Assembly (NCBI GenBank): GCA_000507305.1
Contig: DF241558.1
Coordinates: 1-64,000 of the forward strand
Direction of reading: 5' to 3'
DNA length: 64,000 bases
Source of the DNA: Breviolum minutum Mf 1.05b.01
Lineage: Eukaryota; Sar; Dinophyceae; Suessiales; Symbiodiniaceae
Positions 1 to 13,000 of this stretch are shown here, piece by piece. A program made the position numbers and the translations under genes. The notes beneath the pieces are model-generated. The model was not told the DNA's origin. It searched no databases and was given only the letters and a program-made list of their open reading frames with translations. Each line of letters opens with the position of its first letter. The stretch's first letter is position 1.

Positions 1-468
1 GTCACTATCGCAACCCCAGGAAGGTGAGTAGTCACAGAGAGAAGGGCTCTTCTCCAATGGCTTTGTCGTCTCAGGGTACTCAGCCTTCTTCCTAAAAGCT
101 CCTGAGGCGGATGGACCCGGCTTCACCCAGGATGGGGCTCCGGAAGGGACCGTGGCTTGCGGCATCTTCTCGCTGACCACACTACGCCTACCATCCAAGG
201 ATTTAGCCGATTCTTCCCAACTTCTCTTGGACCTACTTCCAAGGGAGTGATCACGGCTCTCGGAGGATTGCAGGATTGGACCATGCTCAACCCCCTCCCG
301 GACTGCCTCAAGGATTTCTTCCTTGGTGTGTCCTCTCTCCAAAAGATCTGCTATTTCCTGTCTGGCAGCCCAAGCTCCTACTGCCATTAGGCCCTGGGTC
401 TTCCCAAGACAAATCTTTTTCCTCCCCGGTGGGGGAGCCGGAATCTCTTCATCGGCTTTGTCCTGGAC
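1..468 (-). CDS. 3' part of an unrecognised low-complexity protein, runs off the left edge
   Basis: One minus-strand frame is open from about 468 to base 1 (about 155 codons) without a stop, in a segment clearly richer in G+C than the rest of the window. The peptide includes AARQEIADLLERGHTKEEIL, followed by Ser/Lys/Arg/Pro-rich sequence. An AG|G acceptor (cgtccag|GAC) sits in this frame just after its upstream stop, so this may be an exon following the Arg-rich frame at 449-850. I recognise no family. The gene continues out of the window. It could be a regulatory or RNA-binding low-complexity protein, but nothing here proves that. Confidence 0.5.
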
Positions 469-850
469 GGGTCGCCTTCATCCATTCTTTGAAGGATCGC
501 TCATCCGAATGGCCAGATCTGGAAGGAGGGGGCTCCACAGATGGGGTTTCCCTCCGTTCCCTTCTGGACCTCCTTCTTCTGACCCTCTCACCTCCGTGAG
601 TGCGGGAGGATCTCCTCCTCCTTCTTTCCCTGCGGTCTTCCTCAACCGCCCTTTCACCATATCCACTTTCCTTCAAACTTCTATCCATTGGATCACTCCC
701 CGAAGGGGGCTTGTGAGATTCTGGGATGGACCTCCTCATCCCGAAGTTTCCTCCAGAAGAACTCTTCTGGGCCCAAGCAGGAGGACCGGAACCTTCACTT
801 GCCCTCCTTGGATCTCCAGGGAAGCCCAAGATGGCTCCATGACTCACCAC
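449..850 (-). CDS. Arg/Ser/Glu-rich reading frame, 5' part of the left-edge gene
   Basis: A 133-codon minus-strand frame, beginning at a GTG rather than an ATG, carries a strongly basic stretch (RRERRRRRSSRTHGGERVRR) between Gly/Ser/Pro-rich segments, like the RS-type low-complexity regions of RNA-processing proteins. It overlaps the next frame (1-468) by about 20 bases in a different phase. An intron most likely joins them; GTGAGAGG near 560-570 is a possible donor. The true start is uncertain: an ATG lies at about 897-899, just downstream of the leader-like motif, followed by a ctttctttcag acceptor. Function unknown. Confidence 0.4.
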   Translation of the reverse strand: MVSHGAILGFPGDPRRASEGSGPPAWAQKSSSGGNFGMRRSIPESHKPPSGSDPMDRSLKESGYGERAVEEDRRERRRRRSSRTHGGERVRRRRSRRERRETPSVEPPPSRSGHSDERSFKEWMKATRPGQSR

Positions 851-904
851 TCTCCCCCCCGCTGAAAGAAAGAGGAGAGTGGAGTGGAGCTCTCGGGCAT
901 GCTG

Positions 905-918
905 TGAGCCAAAATGGC
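905..918 (-). promoter_or_regulatory. spliced-leader-like relic
   Basis: On the minus strand the sequence reads GCCATTTTGGCTCA followed by CAG. These 14 bases match the core of the dinoflagellate spliced leader (CCGTAGCCATTTTGGCTCAAG). Genomic relics of the leader at gene 5' ends are known in dinoflagellates and attributed to retroposed, trans-spliced mRNAs. It lies 78 bases downstream of the EF-Tu stop and immediately upstream of the left-edge gene, where a trans-splice junction would be expected. A 14-base match by chance in 128 kb of both strands is unlikely, but this is not a full-length leader. Confidence 0.6.
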
Positions 919-995
919 ACCACGCATTCTTCCGTGGTAGACATCCACCTTAGTACTCCCTTCGTGCGCACAATAAGTGAATCATCTTTGTGAGT

Positions 996-1060
996 TCAAT
1001 GGTGCCATGGGGGGATTGACCAACCAAAATACCATGCAGATTCAAGAACTCTTGCTGAAC
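996..1060 (-). CDS. tufA: EF-Tu terminal exon with stop
   Basis: Encodes SARVLESAW after the completed Gly codon, then an aromatic tail ending in a TGA at 996-998. The acceptor is gacag|GTT. It fits the final TVGAGVV block of EF-Tu but adds about 14 residues beyond the usual end, so it is the least certain exon. Confidence 0.6.
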
Positions 1061-4000
1061 CTGTCTGAAGTGTTTCACAGTTGTGAACAACATTGTTACG
1101 CTGGGTCGTTGGCAAATCTCCCGTTGTCAGAAGTTGAACGTATAAATCGCAGCATGTCCATTGAATCGTTTGCCCATACCAAAAGGATGCATATTTTCAT
1201 ATCCTCCTTGCGTTCCTTTCGCGCCAGCCACAGGCCCGAAGATTTACTTAGATGACTAGGCTGCCTCATTCTTGAAGAAAAATGATGAAGTTGGTAGGGC
1301 ACTAATAATTCATGTTGAGGTTTCCTCTGGAAGCCCGCAGCCCCAGGGCTACCATCCTTCATCTGCCACAATGCCCAACCTCCCCCATGCTGCCGGACCA
1401 ACAGTGAGACCACCTTCTCGTAGGGCAAAGCGTAGCCTGGGGCTTTGTAGCAGAGTTGGCTGCCAAATTTTCTATCAATGACAGTAGGAAGACGTATGCT
1501 ATAGATACTATAGTATGATATAGTATTATTAGGAAAATATAGCAACAAAGCAAGGCTTGGCAACGCTCAAACCGCGAATTCACAGTAGTGCTTCATCGGT
1601 TTCAGGACATAACCACGTTTTTTTGACAAGCTAGAACGCGTAACCCGCCATTCTTGTGAAAGAGATTCGGAAATGCACTGCTGTATGACCATATAGAAAT
1701 CAGTTCTGATTGCTTTACCCTGCAACAATAGTTCCAGTAGGACCTAGTCAAAATAGAACGTTTGCAACTGGTTAAAATTGGGGCCATTCTCCAATGGCCA
1801 AGGCTTGGAGTTGTACACTACACTCCTAAGCAATACATCGAAGAAGTCAAAATCAAACAATGACCATTTCATCACGCGAAGTCACCCGTACATGTTACCT
1901 CCCTACGTCCCTATGCGTAGATGCCCATCTTTATACATAAATCGAGATAAATCGGATGCTGATCCAATGAATAGCTGCTCAAACGTTTGACTCACCTTTT
2001 TTCCTTGGACGCTAAGGTAAGCATTGACCCTGTGCTAGCCAATAGTCGCATAGAGGATGGGGTGTGGAAGGAGCTTTGTAAGAGCAAGAACCATAAGCTG
2101 ACAGGTTTGATTGGGGAACCTCAAGCAGCCAAAAATTCTCAACTGGGAAAAAGCAGGACCTCCAGCACAATCCCCAAATACTGTGAAGACACTACATAGA
2201 CACAAAGATCTTCCAAAATTGGACAGCTCCCATTCCTCCATCTACAGCATGTCTTTAAATGTGTCCCAAAATGATCGTATGTATTCGACATGATCAGATT
2301 GCCCCTTACAAACCGGATAAATAGGATGAATTATCAGAAATCACTCAAAAACCCTTAGGAAAATCATTGGAGGAAGCGCTCACGCAATGGACATCACCCG
2401 CAAACACAGCAAAGATGTCCAGGTCCCCGGGACCCTTCTTCTAGAGCCATAGGCTTTTCGGCTGCAAGACCTTGGTCAAAAGACACTGATGCCAACATCA
2501 CAAATGTCGCCAAAGAAACGTCTTGCGGTTGATGTTTGACATTGTTGATGGAGATAAAGTACAAGAAGATATGAACATATGAGGCAACTTAGTGACTTAG
2601 TGCTTGACAAAAATGGCATGGTTCTTCGAGCATACGTGATGTTTCAGAAATCCGCGTGAGCAACACAAAAATGGCATGGTTCTTCATAAAATCGCTGAAA
2701 CAGCAGAGTTGAGTGAGTATAAAATCCCTCCAGGTTTTTCGCTAGCATCAAACCTGCTTTAAAAACGCATCTACAAACACCTGCATGAACATAACATTTC
2801 CACCAAACAATCTCCACCCTTGCCACTTTGTCTCTGCTATGGAACTGATCGAAATGGAGTCGCCAGGCATGGCCATCTCAACCTCAGTCCAGGTCTTCAT
2901 TGATGGCTTTAGAATGGCGATCGCATAATTGCAGTACACCATTGCGCCATTGGTTGTGCTAGCTTTGGTGGGTGTTTCTTATCTTGCTGCTGCTGCTGCT
3001 TCTTTTGCTGTTGTGAGTGCTGCTGTCTTCTTTGTCGTCCTCGTCGTTGCCGTTGCCGTTGCTGTTGCTGTTGCTGTTGCTGTTGTTGTTGTTGTTGTTG
3101 TTGTTGTTGCTGCAGCTGTTGCACTTGCTGTGGCTGTATCTGTGCTGTGGCTCTTGCGCTTGTTCTTGCTCTTGCCGCTGCTGTTGCTATGGCTGTTCTT
3201 TTTTTTGGCTGTTCTTGCGCTTCTCGCATATCTTGCTTTGTTGTTCTACTTCGTCTTGTTCTGTTTGTTCTTTTTATTCTAATTCTACTTGTTCTTCTTG
3301 TTCTTGTTTTCCTTCTTCTTATTCTTCTTGTTGCTGGTGGTAGTGGTGTCTTCGTGTCTGTCTGTCTGCCTGTTGGTCTGTGGAATAATCCTTGTTGAGT
3401 TCAGATAGAAACACATTCGCACATATAGTAGGTTGGATTTCAAGGGCCGAGTGCACTGTCTTTGGTCATGAATGATTGGGAGTCAAGTTGGGAGAAGAAA
3501 AGCTCTCTGCAGGGGCACAGATTGTTCACAGAGTTTTCAATCCATTCACCCATGACAGCAAACCCAGCTATCATGATCCATCTGCTTGCCCATTCAACTA
3601 ACTACCTGTATATCTATCTGTCAATCCACTCATCTGTACTGCATGTAGATACCGCGTGTGATCCCGCTATTGATCCGGATAAAGAGAACAGATTCACCAT
3701 TCCATAACTGGATTCTCAAACTCATCAACCACATACCAACGTGAAGGAGTCTTTAAAATTCCAATCGAATGCCAAGCAATCGGTTTCTGGAAGAGCTTTG
3801 ACTTTGGTAGACACAAATTCCAATTTAGAAGCACAAATGTCACAAATATCGGAGTCCCACTCAATTTCACAAGGGACTTATGATAGCTCCAGTTCATCCG
3901 TGCTTGCGGGAAGTCTGTGCTGCTCTGCATCCATCACTGGATGGGTTGGGTGCCCAAACACTGTCTGGCAACTGAACTTCCACAGTCACTGTGCCAGTTC

Positions 4001-7000
4001 TGATGAAGGCCTGTGGCCATGGATGGATTCGGTCCCGGAAAAGGATCTTCTGAGATCCAGTCGTTTGACTTGCCGGACGGCATAGGTCAGTTCATTCCAG
4101 GTCATTGTCTCTTAGATCACAGCAAATCATTCTCATATCCAAAGGAAATGGCCAAGCATCGGTGGCATTTTATCCCTGGAGACTTGAACAAATGCTCGTT
4201 TATTGTTCTGAAGGCTGTTTTCAGACTGCTTTGAATTTCAGGATCATGCTGGCATTCAGTGAAAGAGGTTCTTTTTCCTGCCGATAGGCTTGGTGAAGCT
4301 CGAGATATCTCAGGACCTATTCTCACGGATCTTCTTCGCCTGCGGTCTGTAGCTAGAGAAGAAGGGCTTTTTTCGACCTCCTTCATCTTCTTTCAGGACC
4401 TGAAAGGGTGAGCAAGATGCTGCTGGGACAGGCCTGTCTGCCACTATCCCTGGGCAGTAACCACCATTAAAAAGGGGTGGGTCCTCTTGGATGAAAACAA
4501 CATTTGTTTAAACAATGATTCGGAAACCAACCTTTACAAACTGGTGACTGGACCTTTTGCCAGCTTTCAAACAACACCCAAGCAAAGCGCCATGACATGA
4601 GATGCTATGATATGATATGTACCCCAAAGCACCTGCACTGTATCTTTTCAAGAATCCAAGGGATAAATCGTTGGACTCACTAAATTGATACACCACATGA
4701 TCAATTCTGCGGTCCCAAACTGGCACCCCCAATTTTGAGGGCATCTAAGCTGCCAGGCATAGATGTCTGCATCAAACTTGGAGTACCTTAACGCAGCTGT
4801 CAGCTTTACTGGCAAATAATTCCCTCTGGAGTTGCTGTTTCACTCGGCCAAAGGATCCAATGTACATCTTTTAACACCATGTAGAAATTGAAGGATATTA
4901 TATTTGATAAACCGTCAACTTACAACTTCAAATTGGCATTAAACTCCTTGGTGTTATTGAAAGCAAAATGCCATAGCGATAAACCTCACCAATGTGAAGA
5001 CCCAAAGTCAAAACACAAGCAAACACCACATCATGTGTATCACGATGGTCGTCTGCCTCAAACCTCCCATCGTTTGGAGGCATGTCAACGCAAGAAGTGA
5101 AGATGAACCTGTGACAATGCCGTCTTTTTTGGGTCCCCTCACGTCTTCACTGTCCCTGAGGCACAGAGCACCTGCAACTGGCAGATTTTTGGTACAGGCC
5201 CTGGCCTGCTACCCTGAGTTTGGATGAATTAAAGTAATTAAAGCTCAAATCCTTGAACTTTACACAAGGTAGTCACAACATATAACATTTCTGTAGCACC
5301 TTTGTGGTAATCCAATTTATATCCAATCAATTCATCAAAACAAATTATCATTTGTAATCATAATATATATATATACGTATGGATAGATAGATACAATTAT
5401 TAATTGGCCTTATATTTGATAATGACATGACCTCCTAAAAATTGCAATCGTTTAAATCCGCTTTTGCATGACTTCTCTCAATATATTCACAAGATTCAAG
5501 GCTCCCCATGCTCCCCTCATTCTCTGCCTGCCCTCGTTGGATCTCATTTCTTTTGACACCCTTCAACATGATGCCGCACCTCGGACCGAAGATCCAAAAT
5601 GGATCTATTGATGGAAACCATCCAAGGTCACCAGCTGGTAAAACTCAAACAGCTTGAAATGATGGTTTCTAGGAACTGATGACTTTATGTCTTGTGGTAT
5701 GTGTCTACTGAAAACTGAGTATCTTCAAACCAAAACATAAATGAAGTTCACAACCAATTGGAGCTAAATGCCTGACAAACGCAGTCGAGCGGCTGGTCAC
5801 CGGATTGTCCTTCATCCAGGGTCTTGTGAAACATCTCAATCCCAGCAATGGTGGCTTTCATGGGTTTTTCCTGGCGCACCGGAGGGAGGTTCAAGGATGC
5901 CTGATGCTCCCAAATATGCTCTGAGGGAATCATTGCTAAGATAATGCATTGCTGTCAATGCAGAACTCAAGCAGCCATCCCTCTACGTTTAGCCTTTGGC
6001 TAATTGGAAGGCTCAATTCAAGTGCATGAGTCCTAGGACAAGGTATTCGCAAGGCCTAGCTGGTGCAACAAACACAAGGCACATACTGTAAGCACGGATT
6101 CAGGTTTCTTACTTTCTTTCTTTCTTTTTTCGTCCTGCCTTCCTTTCCCCCTACGCTTGTGCTTAGTGCATCCTTCTGAAGTAGATGGATATCTTACCTT
6201 CTCTACATATCTCCACGTGGAATATCATAAACATCCACGATAACACGACTATAACACGATCCACGTGGATCCATCTCCTTCACACCGACAATCTCAATGG
6301 TGTCCCCGGTCTTGGCCATTCCACGCTCAATGCGTCCAGTGGCCACTGTGCCCTTACCCGTAATGGACATGACCTCATCAAATCACAGCCAACACGGGGG
6401 CAACCATGGAATCGCATATGCATGTTAGGTGTCAGCTGCAACTGCTTCGGCTTGGGAGTCTGACACTTTCAATGCCCATGAGGAAGGGCTTGTCAACATC
6501 CCTGAAGCCAAGATCGCTTTGGGATTGTGGTGAAAGCTGTAGCAAATGTATAGAAAACTCCTCACATTCTCGTTAAACAACATGGGAAACTTGTATTAAA
6601 TTGTGAAGCGTCTTGAAACACAAGGATTTCAGTCCAACATTGCAGCTTCGTTCTGCCAGCTTAGGGAATTTTGGATGAACAAAGAGCAAGCACATCAATA
6701 GTGTGGGGTAGAAATAATCTTGACCCAAACATGGCATTGGTGCATTGTATGTGACAGATTTCACCACTCAAGAACAGTCCGCCCCTAGTATTAAACATGA
6801 TTTTCCTACCATCAACACATATCAGCACCTTTGTCCTGGTCACAAGGACCACACCTCTCAGGATCTGGGAAGTGGGTATCCACTGCATCCATCAACCTGA
6901 CCAGAAAAACGATGTACAAAAGAGTCTATCAAACAACTGTCCCTGCTTTCATTGGGAGACAAATCAAAGCCAAGAAGCTGCTTGATGGCTGGAACACCAT

Positions 7001-10000
7001 AGTCTCCGGTGTCCCCATTCAAAGCTTTCAGCGCTGAGCCCTTGATGAAAGGCCTCGGGCAGCGCAGCTTAGAGCATGGTTCCAATGGCACTTTGGAAGT
7101 ATAAGCTGCGCCTTGACGCCTTGTGACTCTTTTGACATTGAGGATCTTTCTTTGTATTATTTGGTGGCTTTTGTTACATCATATGGTGATTCTTAATGAG
7201 GAAACATGGCCAAAGGTCATTTTGTGAGGCCATAGCTTTTCGGTTTTCTCAACAAAACTATCATTTTCAGCATATGCGGGAACAATGAAATCCAATAAAT
7301 GAATACTGGGTAGTACCATTTCAGGAACGTCTGAATGTGGTTGCACATGACATAGTTCTGCCATGCTAGTCACACTCAAATCCGGTCACTTTGTCTGCTT
7401 CAACAGAGCTTCCCGGACGTATCATCACCGGGGAACTGGTACATGTCTAACATCTCCCGCACCTGTCTATCTAGGAATACGGGCTTGAGGAATGGCATCT
7501 TGATAAAAGGGACCAAAGGGATCAAAACGAACAAGTGGACGTCAAAAACCCAGGTGTTTTGATCAGCCGTAACTCTAAAACCCAAAATTGTTTGCGGGAA
7601 GAAATTTCCTCAAAGCCTTGCGTTGATGTCATCAGAGACATAAGGAATTAAACAATAGGCAGGAACCCACTCCAGCACGCAATCTGCTTCATATACGTGC
7701 GACATACGTCCAGACTGTATGATACATAAACTGCACAGTTATCCACTCCGGCAACTTGCAGTAAGATGATTACTGTAGTAAAATGCCTTTCTAGTTAAAC
7801 TCCAAGCAAAGTTCCCAACTCCCACAACCATCTTCGCATCCACATCCGCATTCCACTGCTTTGCTGACCGACATGTTGGGTCATTGGGGCGTCGCAGTTG
7901 GTCCACTCCCAAATCTCTGTATCTTTGATTTGGGGTCTCGGCTACAAGCTCCCAGGCGCCAATCTTTAGGCTGCAGCTGCGAGCAAAATTTGCAGAATTT
8001 GAGGATCTATACAGCAGGGCCAGGTGGGGCCCTGCAGAAAAAGGATCAAAAAGGTGCATTCAAAAGCAACCGAGTTGATGGTTTCAAAGCGTCACAAATC
8101 AAAAAACATAAAACAATAAAATATAGTGAAGGGGGAATTTCACCCAAAGGAAAAAAACAACTTGCAAATAAAACGAACATGTTTGAAACCAGCACCAACA
8201 GGACCTCTGCATTAGCAAAACTCCTTTGGCGAAGAATTCCTGTACAGCTGTTCCGAAATGCCATGCCTTCACAGTTTTGAACCCAAACTGGAACGAGGCA
8301 CACTGACACTCGCAATACTGAGCAAAAAATCAACTCAGAGACTAAATTGAAAGGAAAACAGACAGCAATGATTGTGATTCATTTGCAAAAGAGAGTTTCA
8401 TGACAGTACAACCACTCATTCCACCATACTCATTACCTTACACATGCACACGGCATCCCAGAGATCGGATAATTTCAATGTTCCGGCATCACATTGCCAA
8501 GCATTGGGAAAAAACCTGCCCTGCCAACGTTGGAAAGACTTGGCATAGTGTCATCCCTTAGCATAAACATAGGGTACATGAATCAACATGTCGGGATGAT
8601 GTGACAGCCCCAAAATAGTTTAGTGCAGTACCAAGTTTTGACGGGGGTCATGCCATTGGCACCAGGCCCTGGATCTGATAAGTCCTTTAGGTACATTGTA
8701 TTGCCGGAAGATTCAGAAGTCCAAGCCCAAGCCTTTTCTATTTGTAAACTTGCCTGATCACAACTAAATTGAACTTTCCAAAAGTCGGCGTTCAAATTGC
8801 TGGGGCAGATCACATTGCCATTCGCTTGAATGAGCGGAAAATTCCGTGTCTTTGTTTTCTTGGGAATGAAAGGTCGAAACCAAGTGAACAACATCGTGGA
8901 AACGCTGTTGCCAGATCTTGTGTCATTTCTTTGAGAGAATCCTTGTGTCTCGGATCTGAAAGACTGTGCACATACAGGTACGTACTGGCAACTTGATGCA
9001 AATAATTCCACGGTATGACATGGCATTTATGCTAACTGCTAAATCCTGATTTTGCTGGAATGGAGGATCTTGATTCAAATCGATGGTGTCAAAATGTTTG
9101 AACCTGAGCTGGTATCAACTTCATCCAAGCACATGCAGCTCGTCCGGCCGCACTCGCAGCATTGCTTCAGACTCACTCCTCGGCAAGGGTGGTTTGTGAC
9201 CAAAACTTTGGAACCTTGGGAACTTCAAGGTAATGAAATCACATAGGAATTCCATGAACATTTCTCCAACATGCTATTTAGCTACTCTATACTGTAGGTG
9301 ATTTTCAATTTCTGGCCATTCTAAGGACGCTGAATTTGATTGATGGTTTCTTACACGCATATCATATCGCAAAAAACTGTTGATTTGGACAATGAACACA
9401 GGTGCATGGTTGGACTTAAAGTTGGCTCCTTAACATTGATGAATCTGATCATGTTTCACTGATACACAACAAACACAGCCTCCACAGATCAGTGGGTTGA
9501 GGACCTCAAGAAATCTTAGGTAAACAAAAAGCCCGGGCTGATGAAATCGTCAAGAAAATGCAGCTCAGCAACTGCTGCTCTTAAATTGTAGGGATCGCCT
9601 GGTGACAGGGATCAAGTGATTGGAAGGCTTGCCGCAAGTTCCAAGTGAATGAAACAAATAAAAAAGATGGAGCTACAACTTCTCAAAGAAAATGAGCGCG
9701 AAACAAACTTTCCTAGTAAATAAGTTTACAGTTTAGTCATTGGCTCAGATTGGCTCAGTGAGAAAACAACGCTGCCAAACGTTCAGTTGGCAAAGCCCGG
9801 CGCCTCCCAACAACTCTTGTTGGACATATGGAGAACCACATTGTCACCGTCGACAGAAAGCCAGCGACCGCTGGACGCATGCCTTCGGAGAACGTCCGGG
9901 AAGTGGAACTGCTGAACAGGGTGTGTATATTGACATGAATTCGTTGGTTTCTCTTTTTTTGAGCCCAGTATAACACCCTTGGCATCCCCACTGTATGGTA

Positions 10001-13000
10001 GCATCCGGATGCCACACAAACTCGTCGGAGCAAGAGTGAGAGCCATCGCATACAACCTCCAAGCTGTCACTGCCTGGGGCCAAAGTGAAACACTTCAGGC
10101 CTGAAACAAAACAGTTAAACACGGCACTTAAAATGTAGAACCAACCATACCAGTACCAGTGACCTTCTCTATATTATTATACATATCAGCATGTTTGAAG
10201 TAAAGTGCGTTTGAGGCAAGTTTGACACCGTGACTTCGGTTTAGGCAAACTTATGCAACATCATAAAAAACCAATCCCTCTTGCTCACTTCAACCTTGAA
10301 CTCTAACCTCTGATTTACAGATTTTTTTCCTGGTACCAAGCAACTGGTAAAGATTTCGAGGAATCTTTGATTGGCTCGCAAAAATGCACCACATGCAGGC
10401 AAGCCCTCATGCTGGAAGCCCAAGGTGCAAATTCCTTTGAACTGCTCCTGACATCACCAATATCTAGAGCAATGTCGAAATTTGGCGTGATCTGATCACC
10501 AAAAATGAAACACGTATTGTTCATAGGATGAAACTAATGAAGCATGTTGCATCATGTTGCATGACAAGACTACTGCTTTTCTGAATTGAATTGAGCATTC
10601 TGCAATCGGACAAAATTTCTCTTAGTCAGTCCCTCTCAGCAAGCCACTGGACAATGTCACTGGTGCAAGTGTTGCATCCTTTCGTTTGGTACGCCTCTCG
10701 TGTATGCGTCACAAAGAGGGACACGGGCAACTCAGTCCTTTGGGCCGTTTTGGAAGGGGAATGATCGGGACTTGGATTTGATTTGGTTCCACTTGGGACA
10801 TGCAAACGCACAACCAAAGACACGGAGAATCACCTGGTTTTTGAAACATCTTATGGTCTTAAATCATTCTGAATGATGTAACACGGTATGTCACATATTA
10901 TACATTCATGTGCATGTTCACTATCAGTACTTCAAAATCATCGACGTCTGAGCCCAAGACATAAAAACTTTGACGTTGCGCTGGCGCTGTGCCACGGACA
11001 AATACCTCGCCCCATGGGTGACTTTCCATGGCTGAAAATGATCAGATCGAAGATAAACACTTCATTCCTGATTGAACACCATTGAAGTAGCGTGCAACAA
11101 GTGACTGTTCCAAATAAGAGCTCGTGAGCTTTCTTTGAAATGTCACCAAGTCCAAAAGAAGAGAGCTTGAGTGTTTTCAATACCAGTGAAAAACAAAATA
11201 GTTCTCCGTTTTCCACCGACAATTTCATTGCCAAACCAGGCAATCGCAAACAAACCAACACATTGCATACCCTGATGGGAATATACAAGTTCGATGCCCT
11301 CTCGATATGCCATGAAGCCCCATGTCAATTAAACCAACCTTCCAGGGTGCTATGATTGACGGCTGATCAAGGTACCGTTGCGTTTTCACCTCCCGAAGGA
11401 AGATCTTGCGTTCCCTGCAAAGGAGCATGCTTCATTTCTGCCAAAAGGACAACAAGCTGCTGTCAAAAGGGGTCAGTCCCCCAACAAAAAACAACATCCA
11501 TTCAATCTATTGCATGAATCATTCTAGGTTTTCATCTATCCTCCTTCACGCACTTTCACTCAAACATCATCAAACTCTTTCAAGTTCCTATGGCAAAGTC
11601 CACTTCAGCATACTTTCCTGCCTGGGAGCATTAGGGTACACAGCCATTGTCTTGCATGAGGTGTCTGTCCTTGATGCATCATGACTCAAGAAATGAAGCA
11701 GCAATAAAAACAGCAAAATATGCTGGGAAATCACATCCCGTATGACTATATCACCAAGCTGAAATACCCCGGAATAATAGCAGCAAGGCCAAAAACTCGC
11801 TACAAAAGACATCAAACAACAGGGTCTTTCGTCTCAAAAAGTTGAGGCCAAGGATCGAGGCTCTCTTGCAGGTCAAGCTGTCAATGCCTGGCATGACTGT
11901 CGTTGCATGTTTTTGGACCTGACAACTTTGGAAATCTGTGAAATACATGTTAAACGGCAATAAACCAGTGGAAACTTTTGCTGATTAGATCAATCATAAA
12001 ATCATATTCACGTGCAAGTCGGATGATAGAATTACAATTTGCATCGTTGTCCCTCATCTGAATTTGCTCATCTGCTTACGATCCGAAGGCCAAAAAATTG
12101 CTTCTGTCCAGGGATCTCTGCGGATTTCCGCGAAAACTGCTTGATTGCCACGGTGAAATTCTGATTTCAAGGAGACTGTGATGGAGGCAGCCTTGTGTAT
12201 CGAATCACAGAAGCTACCAGTGCTTTGAGTTTGTCGCATATGGTCTTTCTTTCGATTTGCCGAATGTTTATAGCTGTTTTCAGGCAGTATGTTACTCTAC
12301 AACCATCTTGACCTCTCACCACCAGCTTGAGAAGTGAACAACAACCAATTCTCCCATGTTGTGGATTCTTTTGGTATCTATCTTGAAGTCCAAATGGGGG
12401 CTGCTCTGATGTGGTCTGCTCTGACCATTTTGGATTCTAAAATAAGCTAGCAAAATCCAATCATTTTCCTGGCAGAAGACATGAAGGAAAAACTTAGTTT
12501 CAAGAGTGGGGTCCCAGTTTGAAATGTTTTGAATTGAAGCCCTTTGGGTTCAAAGGTTTGACTTTGCACTGGGTCCACCCACCACTTAGCTTCAACTTTC
12601 AGCCATGCCCCAAAAAACAACAAAGGGGGTGCCTGGGAAATGTTCCTGAAAAAGGGCAAAATCAGGAAAAAGTTAGCTTTTTTGAGTTTTTTTAGCTTTT
12701 TTCAGTTTTGTTTAGTTTTTTTAGGTTGGTTTAGTTTTTGTTAGGATTGGTTAGCCTTTCCTAGGGGCTAGGGGTTTCCCATGAAAAACATCAAAAAACT
12801 AAAAACCACCATCAAACCAATGTGGGTAGGGCAAAAGGAGATAACAAAAGGAAAACACCAGGACCACTAGGACAAACACATACGTACAGTTGATGGAAGA
12901 ATCCTGCACCACTTGGGATGCCCCAAAAGGTTGTGCTTTGATCATGGCAGCGACAACGCTGAGAGGGAAAAACAGAAAATGTGTGAGTGTGTGTTTGTGC

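Noticed and set aside
1096-1563. 155-codon minus-strand frame
   Set aside because: It is the EF-Tu exon 1399-1436 read in a shifted frame plus intron.
2909-3282. Poly-Q and poly-Leu/Val frames on both strands
   Set aside because: Triplet repeat inside an EF-Tu intron.
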